From: CBFDBF01 sp050304615
Lineage (GTDB): Bacteria; Pseudomonadota; Gammaproteobacteria; Chromatiales; Chromatiaceae
Length of the DNA: 64,000 nt
Direction: 5' to 3'
Assembly (NCBI GenBank): GCA_050304615.1
Contig: JBNLDW010000007.1
Coordinates: forward strand, 1 to 64,000
Below are positions 40,970 to 50,639 of this stretch, piece by piece. Made by a program: the position numbers and the translations under genes. The first letter of the stretch is position 1. Each line of letters starts with the position of its first letter. Below the pieces are notes generated by a model. That model saw only the letters and a program-made list of their open reading frames with translations, had not been told where the DNA came from and searched no databases.

Positions 40970-42541
40970 ATGAGCCAAGCAGTAGAAGACATTAAACCCA
41001 GCTATCCGTTGTTTTGTGAAGACGAATACAAGGAGACGCTGAAGAATAAGCAGGAACTGTTCGAGGACAAGGTTCCACAGGACAAGATCGATGAGGTCTT
41101 TCAGTGGAGTACTACGGTTGAGTACAAGGATCTCAACTTCGAGCGTAAGTCATTGACTATCAACCCGGCCAAGGCGTGTCAGCCACTGGGAGCGGTGCTT
41201 TGCGCCCTGGGCTTTGAAAAGACCCTGCCTTATGTGCACGGTTCCCAAGGCTGTACCGCGTACTTCCGCAGCTATTTTAACCGTCACTTCAAAGAGCCAG
41301 TGGCCTGTGTTTCTGACTCCATGACTGAAGATGCTGCGGTATTCGGTGGGCAGAAGAATATGATCGCAGGTCTGGAAAATGCCAAGGCCCTGTACAAGCC
41401 GGAGATGATCGCGGTATCAACTACTTGTATGGCCGAGGTTATAGGTGACGACCTCAACGCATTTATTGGCAATGCGAAAAACGAAGGTGCAGTACCGGCA
41501 GATTTCCCGGTTCCATTTGCCCATACCCCTAGTTTCGTTGGTTCCCATACTACTGGCTGGGACAATATGTTTGAGGGCATCTTACGTTACTTCAATGTCA
41601 ACAAAATGGAGGGGAAGGAGGTTGGCAGTAACGGTAAGATCAATATCGTTCCGGGCTTTGAAACATATCTTGGTAACTATAGAGTAATCCAGCGTATGCT
41701 CGAGGAGATGGATGTCTCATACAGCTACCTGTGCGATCCATCAGCTGTTCTCGATACGCCGGCAGATGGTGAGTACAAGATGTACGATGGAGGCACCTCC
41801 CAGGAACAGATGAAGGATGCACCCAACGCTATTGATACGCTGTTGTTGCAGCCATGGCAGTTGGTGAAGACACGCAAGTTTGTGAAGGGCGATATGCAGC
41901 AGCCTGGCACAGACATCAACATACCTATGGGTCTGGACTGGACCGATGAGTTTCTGATGAAGGTGTCAGAGCTTACCGGCAAGCCGATTCCAGAGTCTCT
42001 GACTAGGGAGCGTGGTGTTCTGGTAGATATGATGACCGACAGTCATGCTTGGTTGCACGGCAAGAAGTTTGGCATCTATGGCGATGCGGACTTCGTTATG
42101 GGTATGGTTAAGTTCCTGTTGGAGTTGGGTGCGGAGCCTACCACTATCCTTTGTAGCCACGCTAATAAGCGCTGGAAGAAAGCGGTGGAGAAGATGCTGG
42201 CTGATTCCCCATATGGGCAGAACAGCGAGGTCTATACAGGTAAGGATTTGTGGCACTTTCGTTCACTGATGTTTACCAACAAGCCGGACTTCATGATCGG
42301 AAACTCTTACGCCAAGTTTATTCAGCGCGATACCTTGCATAAGGGCAAGGAGCATGAGGTGCCGCTGATCCGTATCGGCTTCCCGATATTTGATCGTCAC
42401 CACATGCATCGTGACACTACTCTGGGCTATGAGGGTGCAATGTATATGCTGAAGTTGCTGGTTAACTCGGTGCTGGAGCGTCTCGATGAAGAGACCAATA
42501 AAATGGGTGTTACAGACTTTAACTATGACCTGGTTCGATAG
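40970..42541 (+). CDS. nifK: NifK, nitrogenase MoFe protein beta subunit
   Basis: 523 residues. P-cluster ligands in AKACQPLGAVLCALG, GSQGCTAYFRSYF and STTCMAEVIGDDL. The N-terminal extension and length fit Mo-type NifK of proteobacteria. GGAGGAG lies 8 nt before the ATG. Third gene of the nifHDK operon; a hairpin follows before nifT. Confidence 0.99.
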   Translation: MSQAVEDIKPSYPLFCEDEYKETLKNKQELFEDKVPQDKIDEVFQWSTTVEYKDLNFERKSLTINPAKACQPLGAVLCALGFEKTLPYVHGSQGCTAYFRSYFNRHFKEPVACVSDSMTEDAAVFGGQKNMIAGLENAKALYKPEMIAVSTTCMAEVIGDDLNAFIGNAKNEGAVPADFPVPFAHTPSFVGSHTTGWDNMFEGILRYFNVNKMEGKEVGSNGKINIVPGFETYLGNYRVIQRMLEEMDVSYSYLCDPSAVLDTPADGEYKMYDGGTSQEQMKDAPNAIDTLLLQPWQLVKTRKFVKGDMQQPGTDINIPMGLDWTDEFLMKVSELTGKPIPESLTRERGVLVDMMTDSHAWLHGKKFGIYGDADFVMGMVKFLLELGAEPTTILCSHANKRWKKAVEKMLADSPYGQNSEVYTGKDLWHFRSLMFTNKPDFMIGNSYAKFIQRDTLHKGKEHEVPLIRIGFPIFDRHHMHRDTTLGYEGAMYMLKLLVNSVLERLDEETNKMGVTDFNYDLVR

Positions 42542-42564
42542 TAGGGGCCTACGTTAGCAAGCTG

Positions 42565-42603
42565 AACTCATCTCTACATTTCCCCCTTTATGTAGAGTTG
42601 AGT
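42565..42603 (+). terminator. Hairpin after nifK, possible attenuator
   Basis: ACTCATCTCTACAT pairs with ATGTAGAGTTGAGT (13 of 14 positions). A TTTTTT run comes only about 12 nt later, so termination is likely partial. That would reduce transcription of nifT and downstream genes relative to nifHDK. Confidence 0.55.
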
Positions 42604-42641
42604 GAGGCTTGCGGTTTTTTCCCTGTATCGAGGAGTAACAG

Positions 42642-42854
42642 ATGCCTAATGTAATGATTCGAGTAAAAGATGATGGTGCTCTCCTGTTCTATATTGCCAA
42701 AAAAGACCAGGAGGAGGAGATCTCCTCGGTAGAGAGAGATAGCGAGACTGAGTGGGGTGGTGAGGTTGCACTTACCGATGGCTCGAAGTATTACATCGAT
42801 CCAATCAGCCCTCCACCTTCGTTCCCCACCACGTTACGTTTTCGTCGTGCTTGA
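42642..42854 (+). CDS. nifT: NifT/FixU
   Basis: 70 residues matching the NifT/FixU family: MPNVMIRVKDDGALLFYIAKKDQEEEI at the N-terminus region and WGGEVALTDGSKYYIDP. Always located after nifK; dispensable in tested species, possibly a maturation helper. Confidence 0.93.
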   Translation: MPNVMIRVKDDGALLFYIAKKDQEEEISSVERDSETEWGGEVALTDGSKYYIDPISPPPSFPTTLRFRRA

Positions 42855-42921
42855 ACTGGAAGCGGTAGGAGTGACGGTCAGGCGTCATTTTATTTTCACA
42901 CTGTCGTAACAGGAGACCGCT

Positions 42922-43626
42922 ATGATTGCTTCACCACTCTCAAATGAGATTGCGCTACGTATCGGTTTGGCGGCGCGCGAACTGCCAGATACTGATCCCG
43001 CCCGTTTGTTACGGGTACTGGATAAGTCCATCGGATTACCGCCATCGATTCAGGCATTGTCCGAGTTGACGGTGAAAGGTTTGAAGAGCGCGGGTGATGG
43101 AGAGTTTGCCGATGTGGATGTGGATAGCATTAAGGCAGCGCTTGTCTGCCTTAAAGGAGAGACCGACCTGCAGAGTGAGCCTTTGCCAGAGGTAATGCCC
43201 TATGCGGAAGATGATATACCCAACAGTATCCGGGTTGCCTGTGGTTCTAATAGAGGTGAGCTACTGGACGGTCACTTCGGTTCCTGCAGACGTTTTCTGA
43301 TATACCAAGTTGCTGCGGACGAGGCTCGACTAATTGAGATCCGCAACGTCGACAGCAGTCAGGAGGCTGGTGATAAGAACGGTTACCGCGCTGCGTTAAT
43401 CAGCGACTGCCAGCTTCTGTTTGTCGCCTCGATCGGCGCGCCAGCGGCGTCAAAGGTTGTGCGAGTCGGCGTGCATCCGATCAAAAAACCACAGGGGGGT
43501 GCGGCGCGGGACGAAATTCAGGCCCTGCAGAAGGTGGTCGGTAAGGATGCTCCGCCTTGGTTGGCTAAGATAATGGGTGCTGAGGCGGAGCAGAGAGTCC
43601 GATTTGAGAGAGAAGATGCAGAATAA
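42922..43626 (+). CDS. nifY: NifY/NafY-like FeMo-cofactor or apo-NifDK binding protein
   Basis: 234 residues. The N-terminal helical part (about 1-85) resembles the sterile-alpha-motif-like domain of NafY. The C-terminal NifX/NifB-type domain (about 100-215) carries DGHFGSCRRFLIYQV and AALISDCQLLFVASIG. Family members hold FeMo-co or stabilise apo-dinitrogenase until cofactor insertion. Position after nifT supports nifY over nifX. Confidence 0.88.
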   Translation: MIASPLSNEIALRIGLAARELPDTDPARLLRVLDKSIGLPPSIQALSELTVKGLKSAGDGEFADVDVDSIKAALVCLKGETDLQSEPLPEVMPYAEDDIPNSIRVACGSNRGELLDGHFGSCRRFLIYQVAADEARLIEIRNVDSSQEAGDKNGYRAALISDCQLLFVASIGAPAASKVVRVGVHPIKKPQGGAARDEIQALQKVVGKDAPPWLAKIMGAEAEQRVRFEREDAE

Positions 43627-43665
43627 ACTGATACCCTACAATATAATGGAGCGAGGGAAATAACG

Positions 43666-44034
43666 ATGAAAGTGGCAGTGGTAAGCGAAGATTTTGATAC
43701 CTTGAGCGGCAAGGCTGGAAAGGCGACGCGCTTCCTGCTTTACGAGGCTGAGCGGGATAAACAGCCACGGCTGGAAATGAAATATGAGCTGCCGCAGGAT
43801 GTTCCAACTTTTCATGAGTTGCATCTGGACGATGAAACCCCGCACCCTCTGGACGGAGTGGTACTGCTTGCCTCTGATGCAGGTGAAGGGTTCCGTGAGC
43901 GAATGCAGCGCCGTGCTATAACAGTGGTTCTTACCTCTGAGCGCGATCCGGAGAGGGCGATCACGATGATGCTTGACGGAAGTCTGCCGGAGTTAGAACC
44001 TACACCTCATCAAGAAGGCAGTTGTTGCGCATAG
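43666..44034 (+). CDS. Small NifX/NifB-domain protein, nif-associated
   Basis: 122 residues, starting MKVAVVSEDFDTLSGKAGKATRFLLYEA, which follows the fold of the dinitrogenase iron-molybdenum cofactor-binding domain. The expected histidine of the HFG motif is missing (GKAGKA instead). It ends in a Ser-Cys-Cys-Ala tail. In Azotobacter an unnamed gene lies at a similar place after nifY. It may act as a metallocluster carrier with altered ligands. Function not known. Confidence 0.7.
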   Translation: MKVAVVSEDFDTLSGKAGKATRFLLYEAERDKQPRLEMKYELPQDVPTFHELHLDDETPHPLDGVVLLASDAGEGFRERMQRRAITVVLTSERDPERAITMMLDGSLPELEPTPHQEGSCCA

Positions 44035-44044
44035 TTGTGACGTC

Positions 44045-44311
44045 ATGATCACAGAGGCTCATCTCAACACCATAAGTGAACTGATCAAGACCGCGCCTGT
44101 TTTGGAGCAGTCGTTACAGCAGCTACGCGACGATTTCCCCGATATCCATTTTACCTACTGCATGGATGACGATGTGGTCGGTGCTACTCCCGTATTCGAA
44201 GATCCTGTCTTCAATCTATATCTGGTGAATAGCAGTAGCCACTGCCTTACGCTTACTCAGGAGATGAGTTCGGCTAGCGGTTTGGTTATTGCCGAGATTG
44301 AAGAGGAGTGA
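44045..44311 (+). CDS. Small nif-associated acidic protein (88 aa)
   Basis: 88 residues, acidic, starting 10 nt after the previous gene and so likely in the nifH operon. Contains two cysteines and a YLVNSSSHCLTLTQ segment. Similar short proteins sit after nifY in other gammaproteobacterial nif clusters (recollection). No function known. Confidence 0.65.
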   Translation: MITEAHLNTISELIKTAPVLEQSLQQLRDDFPDIHFTYCMDDDVVGATPVFEDPVFNLYLVNSSSHCLTLTQEMSSASGLVIAEIEEE

Positions 44312-44702
44312 TTGGCTTTAGATTAAACTAAGTCCATTCGATCAAATCAAAACATTCTACAACAGAAGAAGAAGGCATTCCTATTTGGGCTATGTCAGTC
44401 CAGCAGTATATGAGGTGTTTAATGATGCCTTGTTCTGTAGTAACCTGTAGTGGCGATATGAGATACGGGTTTGGTTAAATATTGGTCAGGTCATATGGAT
44501 CAATGGGTTGCATTGATTCCAAGCAAACTTCAAATATTCCCTTTGCAGACATCCAAATTCACCCTGCTGTGCCCTTTGTACCTCAAGAAGCAGTTTCCAA
44601 TAGATTGATCAAGGCTGGAGGGTAAGAGGCCACTTCAGGAGTTGTGGTGTTGGATTCCCTTTATCGGTTTTCTCTGAACTAAAGAACATGAGATGAAATG
44701 AC
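44312..44702. other. Gene-free stretch after the nifH operon
   Basis: 391 bp, AT-rich, without a supported frame, sigma54 site or strong hairpin. It presumably holds the promoter of the secreted-protein trio downstream. Confidence 0.35.
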
Positions 44703-45395
44703 ATGAATATAAAACAAGATATTTATATGGTTGTTGCTGTGATAGCTATGCTTGGGGCGCAAGCCGCATTTGCAGATGTTACGGTGGTTTACGCAATGAC
44801 TTTGCCTGAAGGCAATGCTGCACAAACCATTCGATATGTGGACAAACAACATGTGCGGGTCGATATGACGAACAGTAACGTCAATCGTGAGATGACAATG
44901 ATGAAATTAGGAGATTCGGTTTACGCTATTATCGGCAAAACGGTTCAGGATATGAATCAGCTATCTAGTATGATGGCGGCCATGGGTAAGGGCGGAGTCA
45001 AGCACAGCAATCATGCCCCGATCGTATATGAAGACACCGGAAAAACAGAAACTATTGCGGGCATCGAGGGTAAAGTGTACCGCTTTGTTGAGCGGGGAAA
45101 GCAGCATGAGGTTGTGCTTGGTCATAATAGTGACTTGCAAGCTGCGGTATTGGGTGTTGTGGAGATAAATAAAGCCGTTGCCGGAACTGGGATGATGCCA
45201 TCCGGTACGGAAGGGCAGGTGCAAGAGGATATATCCGTCAGGAACATGGCCATGCTGCGTTTGGATGACACTGTGCGTCTGCAGTCGATGAATACAGATA
45301 ATATCCAAGACTCAGAATTTGTTCTGCCTGCAAAACCACAGGGCTTTGGAGGTGCAGGCATGGGCGGTATTCCAGGAGGTATGAGAGGCAAGTAG
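44703..45395 (+). CDS. Secreted protein with DUF4412-like domain
   Basis: 230 residues with a Sec signal (cleaved near QAAFA). The mature domain has short beta-strand motifs (QTIRYVDKQHVRVDM, GIEGKVYRFVERGKQHEVVL) reminiscent of DUF4412. It ends in a Gly/Met-rich tail (GFGGAGMGGIPGGMRG). Probably periplasmic. It heads a group of three exported proteins lying between the nifH and nifE operons. Confidence 0.7.
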   Translation: MNIKQDIYMVVAVIAMLGAQAAFADVTVVYAMTLPEGNAAQTIRYVDKQHVRVDMTNSNVNREMTMMKLGDSVYAIIGKTVQDMNQLSSMMAAMGKGGVKHSNHAPIVYEDTGKTETIAGIEGKVYRFVERGKQHEVVLGHNSDLQAAVLGVVEINKAVAGTGMMPSGTEGQVQEDISVRNMAMLRLDDTVRLQSMNTDNIQDSEFVLPAKPQGFGGAGMGGIPGGMRGK

Positions 45396-45463
45396 GAGAG
45401 AGCCAGAAAGTTATCAAGGGTAGGAGTCAATTGGGTTACACGAGATTAAAGGGGTCGTGGGCA

Positions 45464-47320
45464 ATGCGCGTGGACAAGGCAATATGGCTGGGAGTTTGGT
45501 TACTGAGTTTTGCCAATCAGGCGTACTCAGCTTCATTGCAACCGGATCCACATGAAGTATACAAGAACTGTTCGCAGGAGTTGCACCGCTGTATCAAGGC
45601 GCGCAAAACGACAGCTGAGACCTATACCCACAACTATGATATCTGTTGGCGCGAGGTACGACAATGTCCACAGATTTGTATTGATGAGTATTATGCGAGG
45701 CGCAAATTAAAGATCGACGCCTTGGATGCCAACCCTCTCTACACCGGGAGAAATTATGAGCCTGGTTCCTGCATACCAGGTATGGATGAGATCAAGTATC
45801 CCGGACGTAAGCTGCTGCCGGCAGAAAGTCAACTTGATCTAATCCTAGAAGGGCCGGATAAGACTAGAACATTCACAGCTGCTGTCGCTGTGGAGCCACT
45901 AGACGATAAGGAAAAGGTTGCAGTTACACGTGACAATCCAGCCAGACATGCCCATTACAATAACAATCCCCTGTCGTTGCAGTTACCCGCTGGGAGGTAC
46001 TGGGTAATCATAAAGCCACTGAAGGATTCTTCGGTTTTTGGGGAACAGGTACTTACTGTCGCACTTAAAAAGGGGCAATCACTTCGTCGCACAGTGACCT
46101 TTGAACCATCGTCGCAGTCGGGGTCACAGTTGGCACCGGGAGTGGGGACACTGCATCTGGTCGGCCCCTCTTCTGACAATCCGGTAATTTACTCCTTGAA
46201 GGCTACCGATAAAGCCACTGCGATGTCGAATTCATCTCTTGTACCTAGAAGCGGACTTCAAGGTCTAGCTACTTCAACCATCGATTTATCCTTGCCGTCC
46301 GGCCGTTATCGACTCAATCTGAGACCAAAGAACTACGCTGGGGGAGAGTATCAGGAAGATATAGAGATCAAACCCGGAAAAGTCAGGACGCAGAAGATAG
46401 CATTGCTACAACCTGGTCGATTGGTTGTTGCTGTCCACGGTCTTACCGCTGGGCAGGAAGCTATGATGCGGGTTTCCAGCAAAGGCGGTGGTGGGTCAGT
46501 CCTGAGCACTGCCGTACGGCCTCCGTCCTCGGTGGTGAATTTGGCCCCAGGCCAGTACCAAGCCACGCTATATGTCCCGAATAAGGGGCCGGTATATGGT
46601 CCCGAACGCGTAGTGCACCTGAATGATATTGCTGTGCGGTCGGGGAGCACTCTGGAGATGCAGGCAAACTTTTCTGAGCAGCACTGGGGGACATTGAAGG
46701 TCAACGCCATGCTTGATGGAAAGCCGGTGAAGGCCCATGTCCAATTGGAATCAAGCAAGCCTCCCAGCGCCACTATTTATCCTGCAAAACGTAAAGGTTT
46801 TCCAGAAACGATGCCAGTGGAGATCGCCCTGCAGCAGGGGAACTATCTGTTGAGTGTGTGGGGCGAGGAACCGAAAGATAAGGCGCATCCGGTTTTTCCA
46901 CAGCCGCGTTTTGAACGCAAGGGTATTCCCGTCCAGATCAAGGAAGGTGAAGTCCTGGCCAAAACGTTCACCTTCAAAAAACAAGCGGCCTCAGAATTGA
47001 CCGTAAAGGTACTGCTGAATGGCGTGCCGTCCAAGGCCCGCATCAAAGGGCGCCGTGCTGGCTCGAATGGCCCGTTTAGCCATGTGGGTGCAACCTATAA
47101 CCTGCTTTCCAACAGTGCTTGGCTCTTACCTGGGACCTACGACCTCTGGGTGCAGCCGCTGGAGATGCATGTCACTCCGGGGATTGACGTATTCCACGGG
47201 CGCAAAGGACAGCTGGTCGGTAAGAAACTGGCCGCGGGAACAAAGCCAATAATTCTGCACAATGTTGAAATCAAATCTGACGGCACTACCACCAGAACAG
47301 TGCGCTTTGAAAGTAAATAA
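45464..47320 (+). CDS. Large secreted protein with repeated beta-sandwich domains
   Basis: 618 residues from the ATG at 45464, which gives a standard Sec signal ending QAYSA; a TTG at 45431 after TAGGAG is an alternative. After a cysteine-rich N-terminal part (about 25-120, six or more Cys) there are at least five repeats of about 90 residues. They follow the pattern L-x-V-x5-G-x-P...LPxGxYxxxVxP. The same repeat occurs in the next protein. Looks like a structural or binding protein of the cell envelope; no enzyme motif. Family not recognised. Confidence 0.7.
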   Translation: MRVDKAIWLGVWLLSFANQAYSASLQPDPHEVYKNCSQELHRCIKARKTTAETYTHNYDICWREVRQCPQICIDEYYARRKLKIDALDANPLYTGRNYEPGSCIPGMDEIKYPGRKLLPAESQLDLILEGPDKTRTFTAAVAVEPLDDKEKVAVTRDNPARHAHYNNNPLSLQLPAGRYWVIIKPLKDSSVFGEQVLTVALKKGQSLRRTVTFEPSSQSGSQLAPGVGTLHLVGPSSDNPVIYSLKATDKATAMSNSSLVPRSGLQGLATSTIDLSLPSGRYRLNLRPKNYAGGEYQEDIEIKPGKVRTQKIALLQPGRLVVAVHGLTAGQEAMMRVSSKGGGGSVLSTAVRPPSSVVNLAPGQYQATLYVPNKGPVYGPERVVHLNDIAVRSGSTLEMQANFSEQHWGTLKVNAMLDGKPVKAHVQLESSKPPSATIYPAKRKGFPETMPVEIALQQGNYLLSVWGEEPKDKAHPVFPQPRFERKGIPVQIKEGEVLAKTFTFKKQAASELTVKVLLNGVPSKARIKGRRAGSNGPFSHVGATYNLLSNSAWLLPGTYDLWVQPLEMHVTPGIDVFHGRKGQLVGKKLAAGTKPIILHNVEIKSDGTTTRTVRFESK

Positions 47321-47363
47321 GAACGTATGAAAATAATAATTGTCTATGAACAAAGGAGGCAAA

Positions 47364-48821
47364 ATGAGATTCTCAAATACTGAACGCGTGGGCAGGGTAT
47401 TGTTTGCTGCGCTGCTGATACCGCTGACTTTGTTTGCATCTACGGAGCAGGATCAGGCAAAACCAGAAAACATCAATGCGCTATCAAAAAGCGAAGGCGT
47501 GAGCAGTATTTTTATACTTGATGCCTCCGGAAGCATGTGGGGACAGATCAATGGCAAACCAAAGATCACTATAGCCAAGGAGGTAATGACCAAACTCGTT
47601 TCCGAATTTCCTCAGGATGGACGTATCGGTCTGATTGCATACGGCCATAGGCGTAAGGACGATTGCAGTGATGTTCAAACCCTCGTGAAACTTGGGAGCG
47701 ACAATCAGCAAGCCGTACTGGACTCAGTGAAAGAATTAAACGCAAAGGGGAGAACCCCGTTGACCAGCTCGGTTGGTCAGGCTGTAGAACTGTTGCGTGA
47801 GGAAGAAAGCGCATCGACCGTGGTGCTGGTTAGCGATGGTATCGAAAGCTGTGATGGCGACCCTTGTGCGGCGGTTAAGGCGGCCAAGGCATCCGGGGTG
47901 AATTTCATTCTGCATACCGTAGGGTTTGGCATGAGTAAGGAAGATAGTGCGCAACTCCAGTGTATGGCAAAGGCTGGCGGTGGTGAATATTTTCAGGCGA
48001 ATAATGCCGAAGAGTTGCTGAAGTCGGCGCGCAAGGCCTTGCAGCCGGTGAGCGGTCTTAAGATCTCTGCAACACTCAATGGTAATCCCAGCAATGTTAT
48101 GTTGCGGGTGGTTAACACGGCGACCGGAAAGATTGTGCATGAAAATACCCTGCCGCAACCATCCGGCATCAAAACTGCACTCAGCGAGGGGGTGTACGAT
48201 GTCTTTGTGCGCCCGGGTGGGGTTAGTGGCGCAGCGGAACAAAAGCTGGCGGCCATTCAGATCGAGCCGGGGGAGATTGTAGAAAGAACTCTGAGCTTCG
48301 ATAAGGGAACGCTGAAGCTGAGCGTAACTATTGGTGGGAAGCCGGTCCATGCCCTGGTGCATGTCGAAGATCCTGCAACGCACAACTGGATTTATCAAAG
48401 TTCTACTTTCGGTACTGATACCCCGGTTACGATAGAGCTTGCTGCCGGCCCGGTAGATATCGAAGTGCAGGGCGGCGCCAATGGTGAACCGCCTCGGCGC
48501 CTGGAGGGGGTTGAGATTCTTGCGGGTAAAACCATCGAGAAGGTTATTCCGATTGACGTTCCATCACAGACTAGTGATGCCAACGGCATGGAACAGGACA
48601 CGGATCGCCCGGGTGGTGGAGACTATAGCCATTTTATCCCTGAAGCTGCCGATCCGGTCTTATGCCAGAAGGCCTGCCAGGAAGACGCGCTGTGCAAGGC
48701 ATGGACCTATGTGAAACCGAATACGATACAGGGACCATCCCCAAACTGTTGGCTGAAACAGAGCGTGCCGGCCGCAACGAGAAATAACTGCTGCATCTCT
48801 GGAACCAAGCCTGATTCATAA
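47364..48821 (+). CDS. Secreted VWA-domain protein with C-terminal PAN domain
   Basis: 485 residues from the ATG 4 nt after AAGGAGG; the TTG at 47340 lies before that site. A Sec signal (1 to about 27) is followed by a von Willebrand A domain (about 48-215) with an intact MIDAS site DASGSM at 53-58 and VLVSDGIESC. Two repeats of the type seen in the preceding protein follow (about 225-400), then a PAN/Apple domain (about 415-485) with six cysteines. VWA and PAN both mediate protein or glycan contacts, so this is probably an adhesion or matrix protein. It shares an operon with the repeat protein. Confidence 0.82.
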   Translation: MRFSNTERVGRVLFAALLIPLTLFASTEQDQAKPENINALSKSEGVSSIFILDASGSMWGQINGKPKITIAKEVMTKLVSEFPQDGRIGLIAYGHRRKDDCSDVQTLVKLGSDNQQAVLDSVKELNAKGRTPLTSSVGQAVELLREEESASTVVLVSDGIESCDGDPCAAVKAAKASGVNFILHTVGFGMSKEDSAQLQCMAKAGGGEYFQANNAEELLKSARKALQPVSGLKISATLNGNPSNVMLRVVNTATGKIVHENTLPQPSGIKTALSEGVYDVFVRPGGVSGAAEQKLAAIQIEPGEIVERTLSFDKGTLKLSVTIGGKPVHALVHVEDPATHNWIYQSSTFGTDTPVTIELAAGPVDIEVQGGANGEPPRRLEGVEILAGKTIEKVIPIDVPSQTSDANGMEQDTDRPGGGDYSHFIPEAADPVLCQKACQEDALCKAWTYVKPNTIQGPSPNCWLKQSVPAATRNNCCISGTKPDS

Positions 48822-49109
48822 GAGAAACGGAAAACGAGATAATTCCCTGTTATTGTTGTGCGATATGGCAGTGTTTGAGCCATGCGCTATAAAGGGGGGG
48901 GCTCGTATTCTCGCCAAAGCGCCAAGTGGGTACAAAACGGATGCTTTGCTAGTGATCTTTGCGCAAGTTAAGTTTGCATAAACTGCTTAGCTATTTATTC
49001 GCGTTCATTTGCGGCCAGCTATTTTGTGAAATAAGTAATCTCCCATAGGATTGGGTCCCTACAGGTAGCATCAAACAGTTTCGTAGCAAATCCACCATAA
49101 CATCTGTTT

Positions 49110-49125
49110 TGTAGTATTTGCTACA
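49110..49125 (+). promoter_or_regulatory. NifA upstream activator site of nifE
   Basis: TGT-AGTATTTGCT-ACA, exact TGT-N10-ACA, centred about 55 bp before the nifE sigma54 promoter. Unusually close for a NifA site. Confidence 0.75.
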
Positions 49126-49168
49126 TAACGATGTTACTAAATAACTATAATAAACAATCGCTTATCAG

Positions 49169-49185
49169 TTGGCATGCGGGTTGCA
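49169..49185 (+). promoter_or_regulatory. Sigma54 (-24/-12) promoter of nifENX
   Basis: TTGGCATGCGGGTTGCA matches TTGGCA-N6-TTGC, 39 bp upstream of the nifE ATG. Confidence 0.87.
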
Positions 49186-49223
49186 ATAGGGTTGTCATTA
49201 GTAATATAAGGCCCTGATGTGAC

Positions 49224-50639
49224 ATGAAGCAGAAAGAGATAGCGGCACTGTTGGACGAACCGGCGTGTGTGCACAACAACAAATCGAAATCAGGTTGTGC
49301 CAAATCACAACCGGGCGCTACCGCTGGTGGTTGTGTCCTCGATGGTGCTCAGATCGCACTGTTTCCCATCACCGATGTGGCCCATATAGTACATGGCTCC
49401 ATAGCCTGTGCCGGTAGCTCCTGGGATAACCGGGGCACCCGCTCCAGTGCGCCGCGTCTCTCCCGCATAGGCATGACCACCGACCTGACGGAGCAGGATG
49501 TGATCATGGGGCGCGGTGAGAAACGTCTTTTTCACTCTATTAAACAGGCCATTGATGACTATTCTCCGGCCGCGGTGTTTGTATATAACACCTGTGTGCC
49601 GGCGTTGATCGGTGATGATGTAGAGGCAGTATGCAAGGCAGCGCAGGAGCGCTGGGGTACACCGGTCGTGCCGGTGGACGTGGCCGGTTTTTATGGCACC
49701 AAGAATCTTGGCAACCGTATCGCCGGTGAGGCGATGGTGAAATATGTCTGTGGCACCCGGGAACCAGATCCGGTGCCCAAAGAGGCGTTGCGCGAAGGTA
49801 TCCAGGTGCACGATATTGCACTGATCGGCGAGTACAACATCGCTGGTGAGCTGTGGCATGTGTTACCGCTGCTGGATGAGCTTGGTCTACGAGTGATTGG
49901 CAGTATTGCTGGCGATACGCGTTTCCGTGATGTGCAGACCATACACCGTTCTGAGGTAAATATGATGGTCTGCTCCAAGGCGTTGATCAACGTCGCCCGT
50001 AAGATGGAGGAGTCTTACGGTACACCCTGGTTTGAGGGCAGCTTCTACGGGGTACGTGATGTCTCCCAGGCCCTGCGCGACTTCGCCCGCATCATCGGCG
50101 ATGACGATCTAAACCAACGTACCGAGGAGCTGATAGCGCGGGAAGAGGCACGCATCAATGAACAGCTAAAACCCTGGCGCGAGCGTCTCAAGGGAAAGAA
50201 GGCGTTGCTCTATACCGGTGGGGTGAAATCCTGGTCAATTGTTGCAGCCTTGCAGGATCTTGGAATGGTGGTGGCTGCCACTGGTACCAGAAAATCTACC
50301 GAAGAGGACAAGGCACGTATCCGCGAACTGATGGGTGAGGATGCGGTAATGCTGGAGGAGGGTAATCCGCGCACCATGATCGATATGGTGTATGCAAACA
50401 ACATCGACATCATGATCGCTGGCGGTCGTAATATGTATACCGCCCTTAAGGCGCGTATCCCATTTCTACATATCAACCAGGAGCGCGAGTTTGCCTATGC
50501 GGGTTATACCGGCATGGTAGAGCTGGCGCGGCAGATGGCCTTGACCATCGAGAGCCCGATCTGGCCGGCAGTGCGTGAAGCTGCACCCTGGAATCAAATC
50601 AATCCTGCAGCAAAATCAGATTCCAAGGAGGTGGCCTGA
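49224..50639 (+). CDS. nifE: NifE, FeMo-cofactor scaffold subunit
   Basis: 471 residues, homologous to NifD. Cluster cysteines lie in SGCAKSQPGATAGGC, SIACAGSSWDNRG and YNTCVPALIGDD. With NifN it holds NifB-co while molybdenum and homocitrate are added. The Shine-Dalgarno is poor. The stop TGA overlaps the nifN ATG by 1 nt. Confidence 0.97.
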   Translation: MKQKEIAALLDEPACVHNNKSKSGCAKSQPGATAGGCVLDGAQIALFPITDVAHIVHGSIACAGSSWDNRGTRSSAPRLSRIGMTTDLTEQDVIMGRGEKRLFHSIKQAIDDYSPAAVFVYNTCVPALIGDDVEAVCKAAQERWGTPVVPVDVAGFYGTKNLGNRIAGEAMVKYVCGTREPDPVPKEALREGIQVHDIALIGEYNIAGELWHVLPLLDELGLRVIGSIAGDTRFRDVQTIHRSEVNMMVCSKALINVARKMEESYGTPWFEGSFYGVRDVSQALRDFARIIGDDDLNQRTEELIAREEARINEQLKPWRERLKGKKALLYTGGVKSWSIVAALQDLGMVVAATGTRKSTEEDKARIRELMGEDAVMLEEGNPRTMIDMVYANNIDIMIAGGRNMYTALKARIPFLHINQEREFAYAGYTGMVELARQMALTIESPIWPAVREAAPWNQINPAAKSDSKEVA

